Source of the DNA: an uncultured Blautia sp. | GTDB lineage: Bacteria > Bacillota > Clostridia > Lachnospirales > Lachnospiraceae | Assembly: GCA_934371915.1 (NCBI GenBank) | Contig: CAKROE010000096.1 | Span: 1-8,592, forward strand | Direction: 5' to 3' | Length of the DNA stretch: 8,592 nt | In this document: positions 1-7,599 of the stretch, piece by piece | Layout of the letters: every line of letters begins with the position of its first letter | How positions within the stretch are numbered: position 1 is the first letter of the stretch | Made by a program: the position numbers and the translations under genes | The notes under the pieces: generated by a model | What the model was told of the DNA's origin: nothing | Databases searched by the model: none | Seen by the model: only the letters and a program-made list of their open reading frames with translations

Positions 1-181
1 CCTCCTGCTTTTCGCATACATAGAGATGTTCCTTGCCTACAGAAAGAAGGAGCGGAATATCTTCTTCTTTTACAATGTGGCCCTTCTTGAAAAGGACACC
101 TTTCTTTTCGTCTTTGATGATCTGCGTAATATCATGACATAATACATGCCCTACAGCATTTTCGGTTTTGATTTCTTTCAT
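1..181 (-). CDS. Molybdopterin-binding (MoeA/MogA-like) domain protein, 5' part only
   Basis: The first 60 residues are visible; the gene continues beyond base 1. The protein starts MKEIKTENAVGHVLCHDITQ and continues with FKKGHIVKEEDIPLLLSVGKEHLYV (residues 31-55). The pattern of an 'AVG-VL-HD-TQI' opening followed by 'KKGH-EEDI--LL-GK-H-YV' matches the N-terminal part of the clostridial proteins annotated as molybdopterin-binding, which carry a MoCF-biosynthesis fold further on. That domain lies outside the window, so the assignment rests on recognising the N-terminus. The family is thought to handle molybdopterin or a related cofactor in the cytoplasm; the exact reaction is not established. 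The ATG start is supported by GAGGAA a few bases upstream. A TATAAT box lies about 55 bases upstream of the start, so the gene probably has its own promoter after the preceding carboxypeptidase terminator. Confidence 0.75.
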   Translation of the reverse strand, partial: MKEIKTENAVGHVLCHDITQIIKDEKKGVLFKKGHIVKEEDIPLLLSVGKEHLYVCEKQE

Positions 182-199
182 TTGTTCCTCACGCTCCTG

Positions 200-221
200 T
201 ATTCAGATACATTTCTGAATA
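200..221 (-). other. Leader hairpin ahead of the molybdopterin-binding gene
   Basis: An inverted repeat, TATTCAG at 221-215 and CTGAATA at 206-200, encloses an 8-nt loop. It sits between the predicted -10 box and the ribosome binding site of the gene starting at 181. It has no U-tract, so it is not a terminator. It could be an operator, an mRNA-stabilising hairpin or chance; the sequence does not decide. Confidence 0.4.
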
Positions 222-235
222 ACCATTTGAAGTTC

Positions 236-241
236 ATTATA
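236..241 (-). promoter_or_regulatory. Probable -10 box (TATAAT) for the molybdopterin-binding gene
   Basis: A perfect TATAAT reads on the minus strand at 241-236, about 55 bases before the start codon at 181. The -35 region is poor: the AT-rich stretch about 18-20 bases upstream is the U-tract end of the preceding terminator. This is a sigma-A type promoter by the -10 alone. Confidence 0.45.
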
Positions 242-262
242 CATCGAAATCTGTAATCTTTT

Positions 263-297
263 AAAAATATTTCAGAGCTGTCGGACAGTCTCTGAAA
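263..297 (-). terminator. Rho-independent terminator of the D,D-carboxypeptidase gene
   Basis: On the minus strand TTTCAGAG (297-290), an A bulge, CTGT, loop CCG, ACAG and CTCTGAAA (277-270) form a 12-bp stem. TATTTTT (269-263) follows. It begins 4 bases after the stop codon of the carboxypeptidase gene, so it is an efficient, tightly placed intrinsic terminator. Confidence 0.9.
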
Positions 298-300
298 CTG

Positions 301-1485
301 TCAGAGGCAGAAGGCATCAAAAGTCATGAAAAGACAATCTGAAAAGCGAAGACGTGCAACTGATTCGGCATAGAGTACCGGAATTCGTCCGAGTTCCTGT
401 CTGCTCCGGGGATGAAGATAGATCAGTTCTCCTGCCTGACAGTCTGCTGTAACAGGCGCTTCTGCTTTGGAAGGAAGTCTGAGTTCTTTTTTGGGGGCTG
501 TTATTTTTTCTCCATCTGTACTTACATATCGAAACGTATCTGCATATTTTAAGGAGACTTTGGAACTTGTTCCTTTTTGAACGGTGATTTCCGGAAGTGT
601 CTCCGGTTTTTCATCAATATACAGACTGCAGCGGCCAAAACCGTAATCCAGAAGAGCGGCGGCATCTTTTAAACGTGCTTTATAATCCGGGGCAGCCATT
701 ACGACGGAAAGAAGGGAAAGCCCGTCACGCTCTGCCACTGCTGAAAGACAGAATTTTGCTTTGCTGGTGCTGCCTGTTTTGAGTCCTTTGCACCCCGGAT
801 ATATACGAATCAGACGATTAGTATTTGTCAGACCGAATTCCTTTGTTCCCTGCGCAGTAACGTGGGTGATATTTTCCATCCAGATTGAGGAATATTCAAA
901 AATCTGTGGATGCTTCCGAATCAGTTCGCGGCTCATAAGCGCAATATCATAGGCGGTTGTATAATGATCGTCAGAATCGGTTAGCCCGCAGCAGTCGACA
1001 AAATGTGTATTTTCCATCCCAAGCCCTTCTGCCCTGGCATTCATCTCTTTTACAAAAGCTTCCTCACTTCCTGCAATGTGTTCTGCCATTGCAACGCTGG
1101 CATCATTGCCGGAAGCAATAACAATACATTTGATCATGGTCTCAACGCTCTGCTGCTCGCCTTCTTCCAGAAAAACCTGTGATCCGCCCATGGATTTTGC
1201 ATGTGCACTGGTGGTGACAGTGTCATGCAGAGACAGTTTTCCGGATTCAAGTTGTTCGAAAATCAGAAGTAAAGTCATAACTTTTGTGACACTTGCGGGA
1301 CTCCTTTTTGTATTGCTGTCTTTTTCGCAAAGAATCTTTCCTGTGTCGACCTCCATCAGGATTCCACTGGCTGCCGAGATTTCAGGAGCGGCATTTTCGC
1401 TTTCTGCACAGACGGGAAATATTGTACCCAGAATCATACAGATGATCAGTAAAAATTCTGTGATCCGCAGTTGGTTTCTTTTCAT
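301..1485 (-). CDS. dacF: Secreted D-alanyl-D-alanine carboxypeptidase (DacF/DacB-type low-molecular-weight PBP)
   Basis: This penicillin-binding protein removes the terminal D-Ala from peptidoglycan stem pentapeptides outside the membrane. An N-terminal signal peptide is visible (residues 1-28: KR-rich start, hydrophobic core FLLIICMILGTIF, cleavage near VCA-ES). The three active-site motifs of peptidase family S11 are intact: SVTK at 65-68 (catalytic Ser65, Lys68), SGN at 125-127 and KTG at 236-238. Residues 285-375 match the C-terminal beta-rich PBP5_C region. The last 20 residues form the short hydrophobic tail typical of membrane-associated members, here ending FDAFCL with fewer basic residues than usual. 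At 394 residues it has normal family length. The ATG has TGAGG about 7 bases upstream. A sigma-E-like promoter precedes it (1515-1544), which suggests sporulation expression, as for B. subtilis dacB (sigma-E) and dacF (sigma-F). Which paralogue it is cannot be settled here, so the symbol is provisional. Confidence 0.92.
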   Translation of the reverse strand: MKRNQLRITEFLLIICMILGTIFPVCAESENAAPEISAASGILMEVDTGKILCEKDSNTKRSPASVTKVMTLLLIFEQLESGKLSLHDTVTTSAHAKSMGGSQVFLEEGEQQSVETMIKCIVIASGNDASVAMAEHIAGSEEAFVKEMNARAEGLGMENTHFVDCCGLTDSDDHYTTAYDIALMSRELIRKHPQIFEYSSIWMENITHVTAQGTKEFGLTNTNRLIRIYPGCKGLKTGSTSKAKFCLSAVAERDGLSLLSVVMAAPDYKARLKDAAALLDYGFGRCSLYIDEKPETLPEITVQKGTSSKVSLKYADTFRYVSTDGEKITAPKKELRLPSKAEAPVTADCQAGELIYLHPRSRQELGRIPVLYAESVARLRFSDCLFMTFDAFCL

Positions 1486-1514
1486 AGTGACCTCATAAAA
1501 TTCTGCTTGTTATT

Positions 1515-1544
1515 ATTGTAAGGACAGCTTATGAAAAATATGAC
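1515..1544 (-). promoter_or_regulatory. Candidate sigma-E (sporulation mother-cell) promoter for the carboxypeptidase gene
   Basis: On the minus strand GTCATATT (1544-1537), a 14-bp spacer and CTTACAAT (1522-1515) match the B. subtilis sigma-E pattern as I know it: -35 near GTCATATT, 14-15 bp, -10 near CATACAAT. The -10 differs at one of eight positions. The predicted start of transcription is near 1508, giving a leader of about 20-25 bases with the ribosome binding site inside it. The same -10 (TACAAT) has no acceptable sigma-A -35 at 16-18 bp, which favours the sporulation reading. It is inferred from consensus only. Confidence 0.55.
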
Positions 1545-1559
1545 TTTTATATAGGAATT

Positions 1560-1616
1560 AACAAACAAAAGCAGAACACTTTCCATGAAAAATATGATTC
1601 ATGAAAAATGTTCTGC
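1560..1616 (-). terminator. Rho-independent terminator of the cardiolipin synthase gene
   Basis: A long hairpin pairs 1616-1600 (GCAGAACATTTTTCATG on the minus strand) with 1587-1571 (CATGGAAAGTGTTCTGC). That is 17 consecutive pairs including two G-U, with a 12-nt loop, followed by TTTTGTTTGTT. It starts 17 bases after the cls stop codon and separates cls from the carboxypeptidase unit. Confidence 0.9.
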
Positions 1617-1633
1617 AGTTACTGCCTGACATA

Positions 1634-3196
1634 TCAGAGCAGTGGGGCAAAAAGCCGCAGGATACTCTGGAATGCCCGGACAACAATATTTCTGTTCTTA
1701 CAGAACTCAATGCTGATCGGATCACAGTATTTTAAAGTCTGGTTAAAATCATCAAGGATATCATGAATGACATTGTTCTTGTAGAACCATACTCCATTTT
1801 CGAAATGGAGATACAGGCTTCGGTAATCCAGATTGATCGTTCCTACGACTGCTATCTCGTCATCACATACAAAAGATTTTGCATGCAGGAAGCCAGGCTG
1901 GTATTCATAGATACGGACACCGGCTTCCAGCAGCTGTTCATAGTAAGACTGTGTCAGCAAAAAGACCATCTTTTTATCCGGGATTCCGGGAGTCATAATG
2001 CGGACGTCCACACCGCTTTTTGCAGCAAGACAGAGCGCGGTCATCATCTCATTGTCAATAATCAGGTAAGGTGTACAGATGTAGACGTATTTACGTGCCC
2101 GGTTAATGATGTTCAGATAAACATTTTCGCCTACGATTTCTCCATCCAGGGGAGTATCACTGTATGGCTGTGCAAATCCATTGCCAGCAAATGGTTCCGG
2201 ATGAAATCTATGTGGCATGTGTGCCTCGTGGTCGATCGGTTCGCTGGAATTGTTGATCACATTCCACATATGCAGAAACATAACAGTCATATTCCAGACA
2301 GCTTCACCGTTTAACATAACAGCTGTATCTTTCCAGTGTCCGAAACGTTTTTTCTGATTAATATACTCATCGGCGAGATTGATACCGCCGGTGAATCCGG
2401 TATGTCCGTCAATTACACAGATTTTGCGGTGGTCACGGTTGTTCTGAACAATATTTAATAATGGACGGAATGGATTAAACACCTGACACTGAATGCCTTT
2501 TTCTTTCAGAAAACGGTCGTAATGATATGGTAAAGTGGTCAGACAGCCGAAACCATCATAAATCAGGCGGACATCAACTCCCTCTGATGCCTTGCGTTCC
2601 AGTATATCAAGGATCGTACGCCACATCACACCATCATTGATGATAAAGTATTCAATATAGATATAATGCTGTGCCTGTTCAAGTTCGTGGATAAGAACAG
2701 GAAACATATCATCTCCTACCTGAAAATACTCTGCGGTAGTATTTTCGTGTACCGGGAAGCTGGAATATCGGTGAATGTAGTTGGACTGTACTGCCGCAGA
2801 TGGTGAATCAGCTTCCAGATGTCTGATTGTTTCTTCTTTCGACTCCATAAACGGAATGCTTTCTTTCTGTACCTGAGCGTATTTATTCTGAATTGCCTGA
2901 GCGATTCGTGATTTACCAAACAAAAGATAAAGCATAACGCCGAAAACAGGGGAAACGAGAATCAGGATCGTCCAGCCGAGTTTGTAGGACGGATTGATTT
3001 TTTTGTTTACGATCCAGAGCACAACTAATACGCTGATGATACCGATCGTGTTTGAAATATATTTAGAATATGCTGCCAGTCTCCAGACGGTGATCGTCAG
3101 CCATGCGAGCTGAAGCATCAGGGCGACGGCAACATAGAAAATTCGATTGAATAATAACTGTAAAATTTTCTTGAAGGTATGAATAATTCGATGCAT
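1634..3196 (-). CDS. cls: Cardiolipin synthase (two-HKD phospholipase D family, membrane protein)
   Basis: The enzyme condenses two phosphatidylglycerols into cardiolipin and glycerol at the cytoplasmic membrane. Three hydrophobic segments at about 20-40, 46-63 and 73-94 form the N-terminal membrane region (PLDc_N type). Two phospholipase D catalytic motifs follow: H256-x-K258-x4-D263 with the GFTGGINL continuation, and H438-x-K440-x4-D445 with VVGTINLDYRS. Both are complete, so the protein should be active. The length of 520 residues is normal for bacterial Cls of the ClsA type. The ATG is preceded by AAAGGGAA at 8 bases or fewer, a workable ribosome binding site. The gene stands alone between the rpsU terminator and its own terminator. 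The substrate is inferred from the family; other two-HKD phosphatidyltransferases cannot be fully excluded. Bacterial genomes often carry more than one cls, so no number is given. Confidence 0.93.
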   Translation of the reverse strand: MHRIIHTFKKILQLLFNRIFYVAVALMLQLAWLTITVWRLAAYSKYISNTIGIISVLVVLWIVNKKINPSYKLGWTILILVSPVFGVMLYLLFGKSRIAQAIQNKYAQVQKESIPFMESKEETIRHLEADSPSAAVQSNYIHRYSSFPVHENTTAEYFQVGDDMFPVLIHELEQAQHYIYIEYFIINDGVMWRTILDILERKASEGVDVRLIYDGFGCLTTLPYHYDRFLKEKGIQCQVFNPFRPLLNIVQNNRDHRKICVIDGHTGFTGGINLADEYINQKKRFGHWKDTAVMLNGEAVWNMTVMFLHMWNVINNSSEPIDHEAHMPHRFHPEPFAGNGFAQPYSDTPLDGEIVGENVYLNIINRARKYVYICTPYLIIDNEMMTALCLAAKSGVDVRIMTPGIPDKKMVFLLTQSYYEQLLEAGVRIYEYQPGFLHAKSFVCDDEIAVVGTINLDYRSLYLHFENGVWFYKNNVIHDILDDFNQTLKYCDPISIEFCKNRNIVVRAFQSILRLFAPLL

Positions 3197-3214
3197 ATAA
3201 TTCCCTTTAGTTTA

Positions 3215-3243
3215 CTTATACAGTATTGTTAAATGGGTGACGA
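3215..3243 (-). promoter_or_regulatory. Possible sigma-A promoter for cls
   Basis: On the minus strand TCGTCA (3243-3238, 4 of 6 to TTGACA), a 17-bp spacer and TATAAG (3220-3215, 5 of 6) lie just before cls and just after the rpsU terminator. The drawback is a very short leader: transcription would start near 3208, at the edge of the ribosome binding site. Confidence 0.35.
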
Positions 3244-3254
3244 TTCATAATCTT

Positions 3255-3289
3255 AAAAATCCCTGACGGAATTGTCGTCAGGGATTTTT
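3255..3289 (-). terminator. Rho-independent terminator of rpsU
   Basis: AAAAATCCCTGACG (3289-3276 on the minus strand) pairs perfectly with CGTCAGGGATTTTT (3268-3255) around a 7-nt loop. The GC core is CCCTGACG and the T-run ends the stem. It lies 8 bases after the rpsU stop codon. The A-run/T-run symmetry means it could also terminate transcription on the plus strand, though no plus-strand gene is present here. Confidence 0.92.
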
Positions 3290-3297
3290 GCGCACAA

Positions 3298-3474
3298 TTA
3301 ATTATATTTACGTTTTCTTGCGGCTTCAGATTTTTTCTTACGACGAACGCTTGGTTTCTCGTAATGCTCTCTCTTACGGATTTCCTGCTGGATTCCCGCC
3401 TTAGCACAGCTTCTCTTGAATCTGCGAAGAGCGCTATCTAAAGTCTCGTTCTCTTTTACGATAACGTTTGACAT
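3298..3474 (-). CDS. rpsU: Small ribosomal subunit protein bS21
   Basis: S21 is a small basic protein of the 30S subunit, placed near the platform and the anti-Shine-Dalgarno region, and helps initiation. The 58-residue product starts [23 protein letters not shown] and continues through [24 protein letters not shown] to RKRKYN. This is the complete bS21 profile: an N-terminal strand, [10 protein letters not shown], then REHYEKPS and a Lys/Arg-rich tail. The open frame extends upstream to 3585, but the extra 37 residues look nothing like S21 and run through the promoter, so the ATG at 3474 is chosen. AGGTG lies about 8 bases before it, with a further GGGAGG upstream. The gene is a single-gene unit with a strong promoter (3553-3582), a leader hairpin and a terminator. 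It is not followed here by yqeY, its usual neighbour in many Firmicutes. Confidence 0.97.
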   Translation of the reverse strand: MSNVIVKENETLDSALRRFKRSCAKAGIQQEIRKREHYEKPSVRRKKKSEAARKRKYN

Positions 3475-3496
3475 AGACTCACACCTAACCTCCCTC

Positions 3497-3525
3497 CAGT
3501 TGTAGATTGTGCTAAAATACAACTG
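3497..3525 (-). other. Leader hairpin beside the rpsU ribosome binding site
   Basis: CAGTTGTA (3525-3518 on the minus strand) and TACAACTG (3504-3497) form a perfect 8-bp stem with a 13-nt loop, within the rpsU 5' leader. The stem ends immediately before the purine-rich GAGGGAGG. There is no U-tract, so it is not a terminator. It could influence translation initiation or mRNA stability. I do not recognise it as a described leader family. Confidence 0.6.
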
Positions 3526-3552
3526 TCTGGGTATTTTTCTTGCACGAGTGTT

Positions 3553-3582
3553 ATTATATAACATAGCTGTGACATTCGTCAA
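3553..3582 (-). promoter_or_regulatory. Sigma-A promoter of rpsU
   Basis: On the minus strand TTGACG (3582-3577), an 18-bp spacer and a perfect TATAAT (3558-3553) make a strong vegetative promoter in the alaS-rpsU gap. Transcription should start near 3546, giving a leader of about 70 bases that contains the hairpin at 3497-3525. Confidence 0.85.
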
Positions 3583-3635
3583 CATTTTTTGGCTAAATTT
3601 AGAAAAAAATTATTTTGCCGAAAAGTGCATGATTT

Positions 3636-6275
3636 TTAGTGAATCTGCTGTTCCAGAATTCCGGCTGCTGCTTTCACGGCTTCATCCGCCTTTTCAGGAT
3701 TTTTGCCACCTGCCTGAGCCATGTTCGGACGGCCACCACCGCCGCCGCCTACGATTGCTGCAACACCTTTGATCAGATTTCCTGCATGCGCTCCGGCTTT
3801 CTGTGCTGCATCCGTAGCCATTGCCAGAAGGTTTACTCTGCCTCCGTTTACAGCTGCGAGAACAACTACACCTTCACCAATCTTTTCTTTGAGTTGGTCA
3901 CCGAGATCACGAAGTCCGTTCATATCGACACCTTCAACTTTGGCTGCAAGGAGTTTGACACCTTTGACTTCTACGATCTGATTCATGACATCTCCAAGGG
4001 AACCCTGTGCGAGTTTACTCTTGAGGGATTCGTTTTCGCTCTGGAGAGCTTTGACATCTGCCTGCAGATGTGCAATTTTTTCTGCAACTTCTGTCGGCTG
4101 TGCCTTAAGAGCTTTTGCTGCTTCATGGAGCATAGCTTCCTGTTTCTTATAGTATTCGATCACACCGTTTCCTGTCAGTGCCTCGATACGACGTACGCCT
4201 GCTGCAACACCAGCTTCAGATACGATTTTAAAGAGCATGATGGAGCTTGTATTCTTTACATGTGTACCACCGCAGAGTTCTTTGGAGAAATCACCCATAG
4301 ATACAACACGTACTTCCTGGTCATACTTCTCACCGAACAGAGCCATCGCACCTGATTTCTTTGCTTCTTCGATATCCATAATATTGGTTTCGACAGGGAG
4401 CGCTGCCTGAATTTCTTTGTTCACAAGAGCTTCGACTTCTGCAATTTCATCCGTTGTCATTGCCTGGAAATGAGCAAAGTCAAAACGAAGTCTGTCAGGA
4501 GTTACCAGAGAACCTTTCTGTTCTACATGTGAGCCGAGAACAGTTTTGAGTGCTTTCTGAAGAAGATGCGTTGCACTGTGATTTTTCTCTGTATCACGAC
4601 GAGCCTGTTCGTTAACTTTAAGAGTTACAGTTTCTCCTGTGGAGAGCATTCCGGATTCCATATATCCGACATGACCGAATTTGCCGCCACGGAGTTTGAT
4701 GGTATCTTCTACGACAAATTTGCCATTTGCAGTCTCAATCACACCACAGTCGCCTTCCTGGCCGCCCATGGTAGCATAGAATGGTGTTTCTTTTACAAAT
4801 ACAGTTCCTTTCTGACCTTCCATCAGAGAGGTAACGATTTCTTTTTCTGTGGTGAGAACTGTGATTTCAGAATCATATGTGAGATGATCATATCCTTCGA
4901 ACTCTGTAGTTACGTTGACATCAATCTGATCATATACAGTAGCGTCAGCTCCCATGTAGTTTGTTACTTCACGAGAAGTACGTGCTTTGACCCTCTGCTC
5001 TTCCATTGCTTTCTGGAATCCATCCTCATCAATGGTATATCCCTTTTCCTCAAGGATTTCTTTGGTAAGATCAAGTGGGAATCCGTAAGTATCGTACAGT
5101 TTGAATGCATTTTCTCCGGAAAGAGTTTTTGCTCCGGCTGTTTTCATCTCTTCTTCCATGTCACCAAGGATACGAAGACCCTGATCAATTGTTTTGTTGA
5201 ACTGATTTTCTTCGTTAGTCAGGACTTTGAAGATGAACTCTTTCTTTTCTTCAAGCTCCGGATATCCGGCCTTGGATCCGTTGATCACTTCCTCACTGAG
5301 TTTTGCAAGGAAAGTCCCCTTGATTCCCAGAAGACGTCCGTGACGTGCTGCACGACGGATCAGACGACGGAGTACATATCCACGACCTTCGTTGGTCGGC
5401 ATGATACCATCGGAAATCATAAATGTAGCGGAACGGATATGGTCTGTGATCAGACGGATGGATACATCATCCTGATAGTTCTTTTCGTATTCTTTGCCGG
5501 AAATTTCACAGACAAGGTTACGAAGGGCACAGATCGTATCCACGTCAAAGATAGAATCAACATCCTGAACGACAACTGCCAGACGTTCCAGACCCATACC
5601 TGTATCGATATTTTTCTGTTTCAGAGTTGTATAGTTTCCGTTTCCGTCATTCTCAAACTGAGTGAATACGTTGTTCCATACTTCCATGTAACGGTCACAG
5701 TCACAGCCTACTGTACAGCCAGGTTTGCCGCAGCCGTATTTTTCGCCACGATCATAGTAGATCTCAGAACACGGACCACAAGGACCTGCGCCATGCTCCC
5801 AGAAATTGTCTTCTTTACCGAAACGGAAAATTCGGTCAGCCGGGATTCCGATTTCTTTATTCCAGATGTCAAAAGCTTCATCATCATCCTGATATACAGA
5901 CGGATACAGTCTGTCGGCATCCAGACCAACCACTTCTGTCAGAAATTCCCAGGACCAGTGAATAGCTTCTGTCTTAAAGTAATCGCCAAAAGAGAAGTTA
6001 CCGAGCATTTCAAAGAATGTACCATGACGGGCAGTTTTACCAACATTTTCGATGTCGCCGGTACGGATACATTTCTGACATGTGCTGACTCTTGTTCTTG
6101 GCGGTTTTTCTGCACCTGTGAAATATGGTTTCAGTGGAGCCATACCTGCGTTGATCAGCAGAAGGCTCTTGTCTCCCTGTGGTACCAGAGAGAAGCTTTT
6201 CATTACGAGATGTCCTTTGCTCTCCATGAAATCAAGGAACATCTGACGAAGTTCGTTTACTCCGTATTTCTTCAT
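3636..6275 (-). CDS. alaS: Alanine--tRNA ligase
   Basis: This class II synthetase charges tRNA-Ala and clears mischarged Ser/Gly-tRNA-Ala in its editing domain. The 879 residues are the normal length. In order they show the catalytic core (1 to about 250, with INAGMAPLKP, TCQKCIRTGDIENVG and the GMGLERL motif 3), the tRNA-recognition region to about 440, the editing domain with zinc ligands in H566-SAT-H570 and C668-GGT-H672, and the C-Ala/DHHA1 domain with a coiled stretch near 710-760 and the glycine run 843-848. An extra Cys cluster (C166, C169, C182, C187, C191, C193) sits in the catalytic part, as I would expect in Firmicute AlaRS. The ATG has a strong AGGAGG 8 bases upstream. It follows tyrS after 36 bases, so it is probably co-transcribed from the tyrosine T-box promoter. 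The end carries only a weak U-rich hairpin before rpsU. Confidence 0.98.
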   Translation of the reverse strand: MKKYGVNELRQMFLDFMESKGHLVMKSFSLVPQGDKSLLLINAGMAPLKPYFTGAEKPPRTRVSTCQKCIRTGDIENVGKTARHGTFFEMLGNFSFGDYFKTEAIHWSWEFLTEVVGLDADRLYPSVYQDDDEAFDIWNKEIGIPADRIFRFGKEDNFWEHGAGPCGPCSEIYYDRGEKYGCGKPGCTVGCDCDRYMEVWNNVFTQFENDGNGNYTTLKQKNIDTGMGLERLAVVVQDVDSIFDVDTICALRNLVCEISGKEYEKNYQDDVSIRLITDHIRSATFMISDGIMPTNEGRGYVLRRLIRRAARHGRLLGIKGTFLAKLSEEVINGSKAGYPELEEKKEFIFKVLTNEENQFNKTIDQGLRILGDMEEEMKTAGAKTLSGENAFKLYDTYGFPLDLTKEILEEKGYTIDEDGFQKAMEEQRVKARTSREVTNYMGADATVYDQIDVNVTTEFEGYDHLTYDSEITVLTTEKEIVTSLMEGQKGTVFVKETPFYATMGGQEGDCGVIETANGKFVVEDTIKLRGGKFGHVGYMESGMLSTGETVTLKVNEQARRDTEKNHSATHLLQKALKTVLGSHVEQKGSLVTPDRLRFDFAHFQAMTTDEIAEVEALVNKEIQAALPVETNIMDIEEAKKSGAMALFGEKYDQEVRVVSMGDFSKELCGGTHVKNTSSIMLFKIVSEAGVAAGVRRIEALTGNGVIEYYKKQEAMLHEAAKALKAQPTEVAEKIAHLQADVKALQSENESLKSKLAQGSLGDVMNQIVEVKGVKLLAAKVEGVDMNGLRDLGDQLKEKIGEGVVVLAAVNGGRVNLLAMATDAAQKAGAHAGNLIKGVAAIVGGGGGGRPNMAQAGGKNPEKADEAVKAAAGILEQQIH

Positions 6276-6291
6276 GATTATTTCCTCCTAA

Positions 6292-6313
6292 AAGTATTCT
6301 GTATCAAATACTT
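6292..6313 (-). other. Small AT-rich hairpin between tyrS and alaS
   Basis: AAGTATT (6313-6307 on the minus strand) and AATACTT (6298-6292) form a 7-bp stem with an 8-nt loop, overlapping the tyrS stop codon and ending just before the alaS AGGAGG. It is followed by only TTTAGG, so it is too AT-rich and lacks the U-run of a real terminator. It may serve as an mRNA processing or stability element, or be chance. Confidence 0.35.
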
Positions 6314-7541
6314 ATTTAACATAAACTTTGTTGAATTTCTTTTTGCCTCGTTTGAGGACAACACCATCACCTGCAAGGCTGTCCTTTGTTACAGTATGTT
6401 TGATGTCAGTAATCTTCTCACCATCGATGGAAACACCACCCTGCTCAATCGCACGACGTCCCTCAGAACGTGTAGGAACAAGACCTGCTTTGAGCAGCAT
6501 AGTAATCAGATCAATAGTATCATCTTCAGTGAAATCCTCATCTGTAAGCTCTGTGCTAGGCATATGTGCTGTGTCGGCTCCGCCGGAGAACAGTGCTCTT
6601 GCACCTTCCTGCGCTTTCTTTGCTTCTTCTTCGCCATGAACAAGATTGGTCAGTTCGTAAGCAAGAATTTCTTTGGCTTTGTTTAACTGGCTGCCTTCCC
6701 ATGTTGCCATCTCATCGATCTGTTCAAGTGGAAGGAATGTAAGAAGACGCATACATTTGATGACATCTGCATCATCCACATTTCTCCAGTACTGATAGAA
6801 ATCAAACGGAGAAGTCTTGTTCGGATCCAGCCATACAGCACCGGACTGTGTCTTGCCCATCTTCTTGCCTTCAGAATTCAGAAGAAGGGTAATCGTCATT
6901 GCATATGCATCTTTGCCGAGTTTACGGCGAATCAGTTCTGTACCACCGAGCATATTGCTCCACTGGTCATCACCACCAAACTGCATATTACAGCCATATT
7001 TCTGATATAACATATAGAAGTCATAACTCTGCATGATCATGTAGTTAAATTCAAGAAAGCTTAATCCTCTCTCCATACGCTGCTTGTAGCATTCAGCAGT
7101 CAGCATACGGTTTACGGAAAAATGTGCACCTACATCACGAAGCAGATCCACATAGTTCAGGTTCAGAAGCCAGTCTGCATTGTTGACCATCAGTGCTTTA
7201 CCATCGGAAAAATCGATGAAACGAGACATCTGTTTCTTGAAGCAGTCAATGTTGTGCTGGATAGTTTCTTTAGTCATCATCTGACGCATATCTGTTCTTC
7301 CGGACGGGTCACCGATCATACCGGTACCGCCTCCGAGAAGTGCGATCGGGCGGTTGCCCGCCATCTGCAGACGTTTCATCAGGCAGAGTGCCATGAAATG
7401 ACCCACATGAAGGCTGTCTGCGGTAGGGTCAAAGCCGATATAGAAAGTAGCTTTGCCGTTGTTTACCATTTCTTTGATTTCATCTTCGTCTGTTACCTGG
7501 GCAATCAGGCCTCTCGCCTTCAGTTCTTCCCATACTGTCAT
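6312..7541 (-). CDS. tyrS: Tyrosine--tRNA ligase (TyrS type)
   Basis: This class I synthetase activates tyrosine with ATP and transfers it to tRNA-Tyr in the cytoplasm. The 409-residue protein has the ATP-binding signature HVGH at 45-48 inside [12 protein letters not shown], the GDPSGR segment at 77-82, the tyrosine-pocket region [11 protein letters not shown] (170-180) with [10 protein letters not shown] (187-196), and the KMSKS loop as KMGKT at 227-231. The C-terminal S4-like RNA-binding domain (about 345-409) contains [20 protein letters not shown]. All are intact and the length is normal. KMGKT in place of KMSKS is a variant I associate with this branch and not a defect. The ATG is preceded by AGGAGG at about 9 bases. 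Transcription is governed by the T-box leader directly upstream, and alaS follows as the probable second gene of the operon. Confidence 0.98.
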   Translation of the reverse strand: MTVWEELKARGLIAQVTDEDEIKEMVNNGKATFYIGFDPTADSLHVGHFMALCLMKRLQMAGNRPIALLGGGTGMIGDPSGRTDMRQMMTKETIQHNIDCFKKQMSRFIDFSDGKALMVNNADWLLNLNYVDLLRDVGAHFSVNRMLTAECYKQRMERGLSFLEFNYMIMQSYDFYMLYQKYGCNMQFGGDDQWSNMLGGTELIRRKLGKDAYAMTITLLLNSEGKKMGKTQSGAVWLDPNKTSPFDFYQYWRNVDDADVIKCMRLLTFLPLEQIDEMATWEGSQLNKAKEILAYELTNLVHGEEEAKKAQEGARALFSGGADTAHMPSTELTDEDFTEDDTIDLITMLLKAGLVPTRSEGRRAIEQGGVSIDGEKITDIKHTVTKDSLAGDGVVLKRGKKKFNKVYVK

Positions 7542-7560
7542 AATTCAATTCCTCCTGTAT

Positions 7561-7599
7561 AAAAAGCCCGGTTCCTGTCCGCTTAGGACGAGAACCGGG
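7561..7599 (-). terminator. Regulated terminator of the tyrosine T-box leader
   Basis: CCCGGTTC (7599-7592 on the minus strand) pairs with GAACCGGG (7574-7567). An inner GTCC/GGAC stem lies beyond a wobble and a mismatch, and TTTTT (7565-7561) follows. It sits 20 bases before the tyrS start. Its 5' arm includes most of the segment CTCGTCCTAA (7592-7583) that is also needed by the antiterminator, so the two structures exclude each other. Confidence 0.93.

Noticed and set aside
3475..3585. An N-terminal extension of rpsU giving 95 residues
   Set aside because: The extension passes through the promoter and leader hairpin, is unlike S21, and the ATG at 3474 has a ribosome binding site and the canonical S21 N-terminus.
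4566..6686. A 706-codon open frame on the plus strand opposite alaS and tyrS
   Set aside because: It lies antisense to two fully intact essential genes, has low-complexity Phe/Cys/Ser-rich content, no ribosome binding site and no recognisable domain. It is a codon-usage shadow.
6849..6863. KMGKT in tyrS in place of KMSKS as a possible active-site defect
   Set aside because: The Lys residues and position in the loop are kept, every other TyrRS motif is intact, and the substitution occurs in functional clostridial TyrRS as far as I recall.
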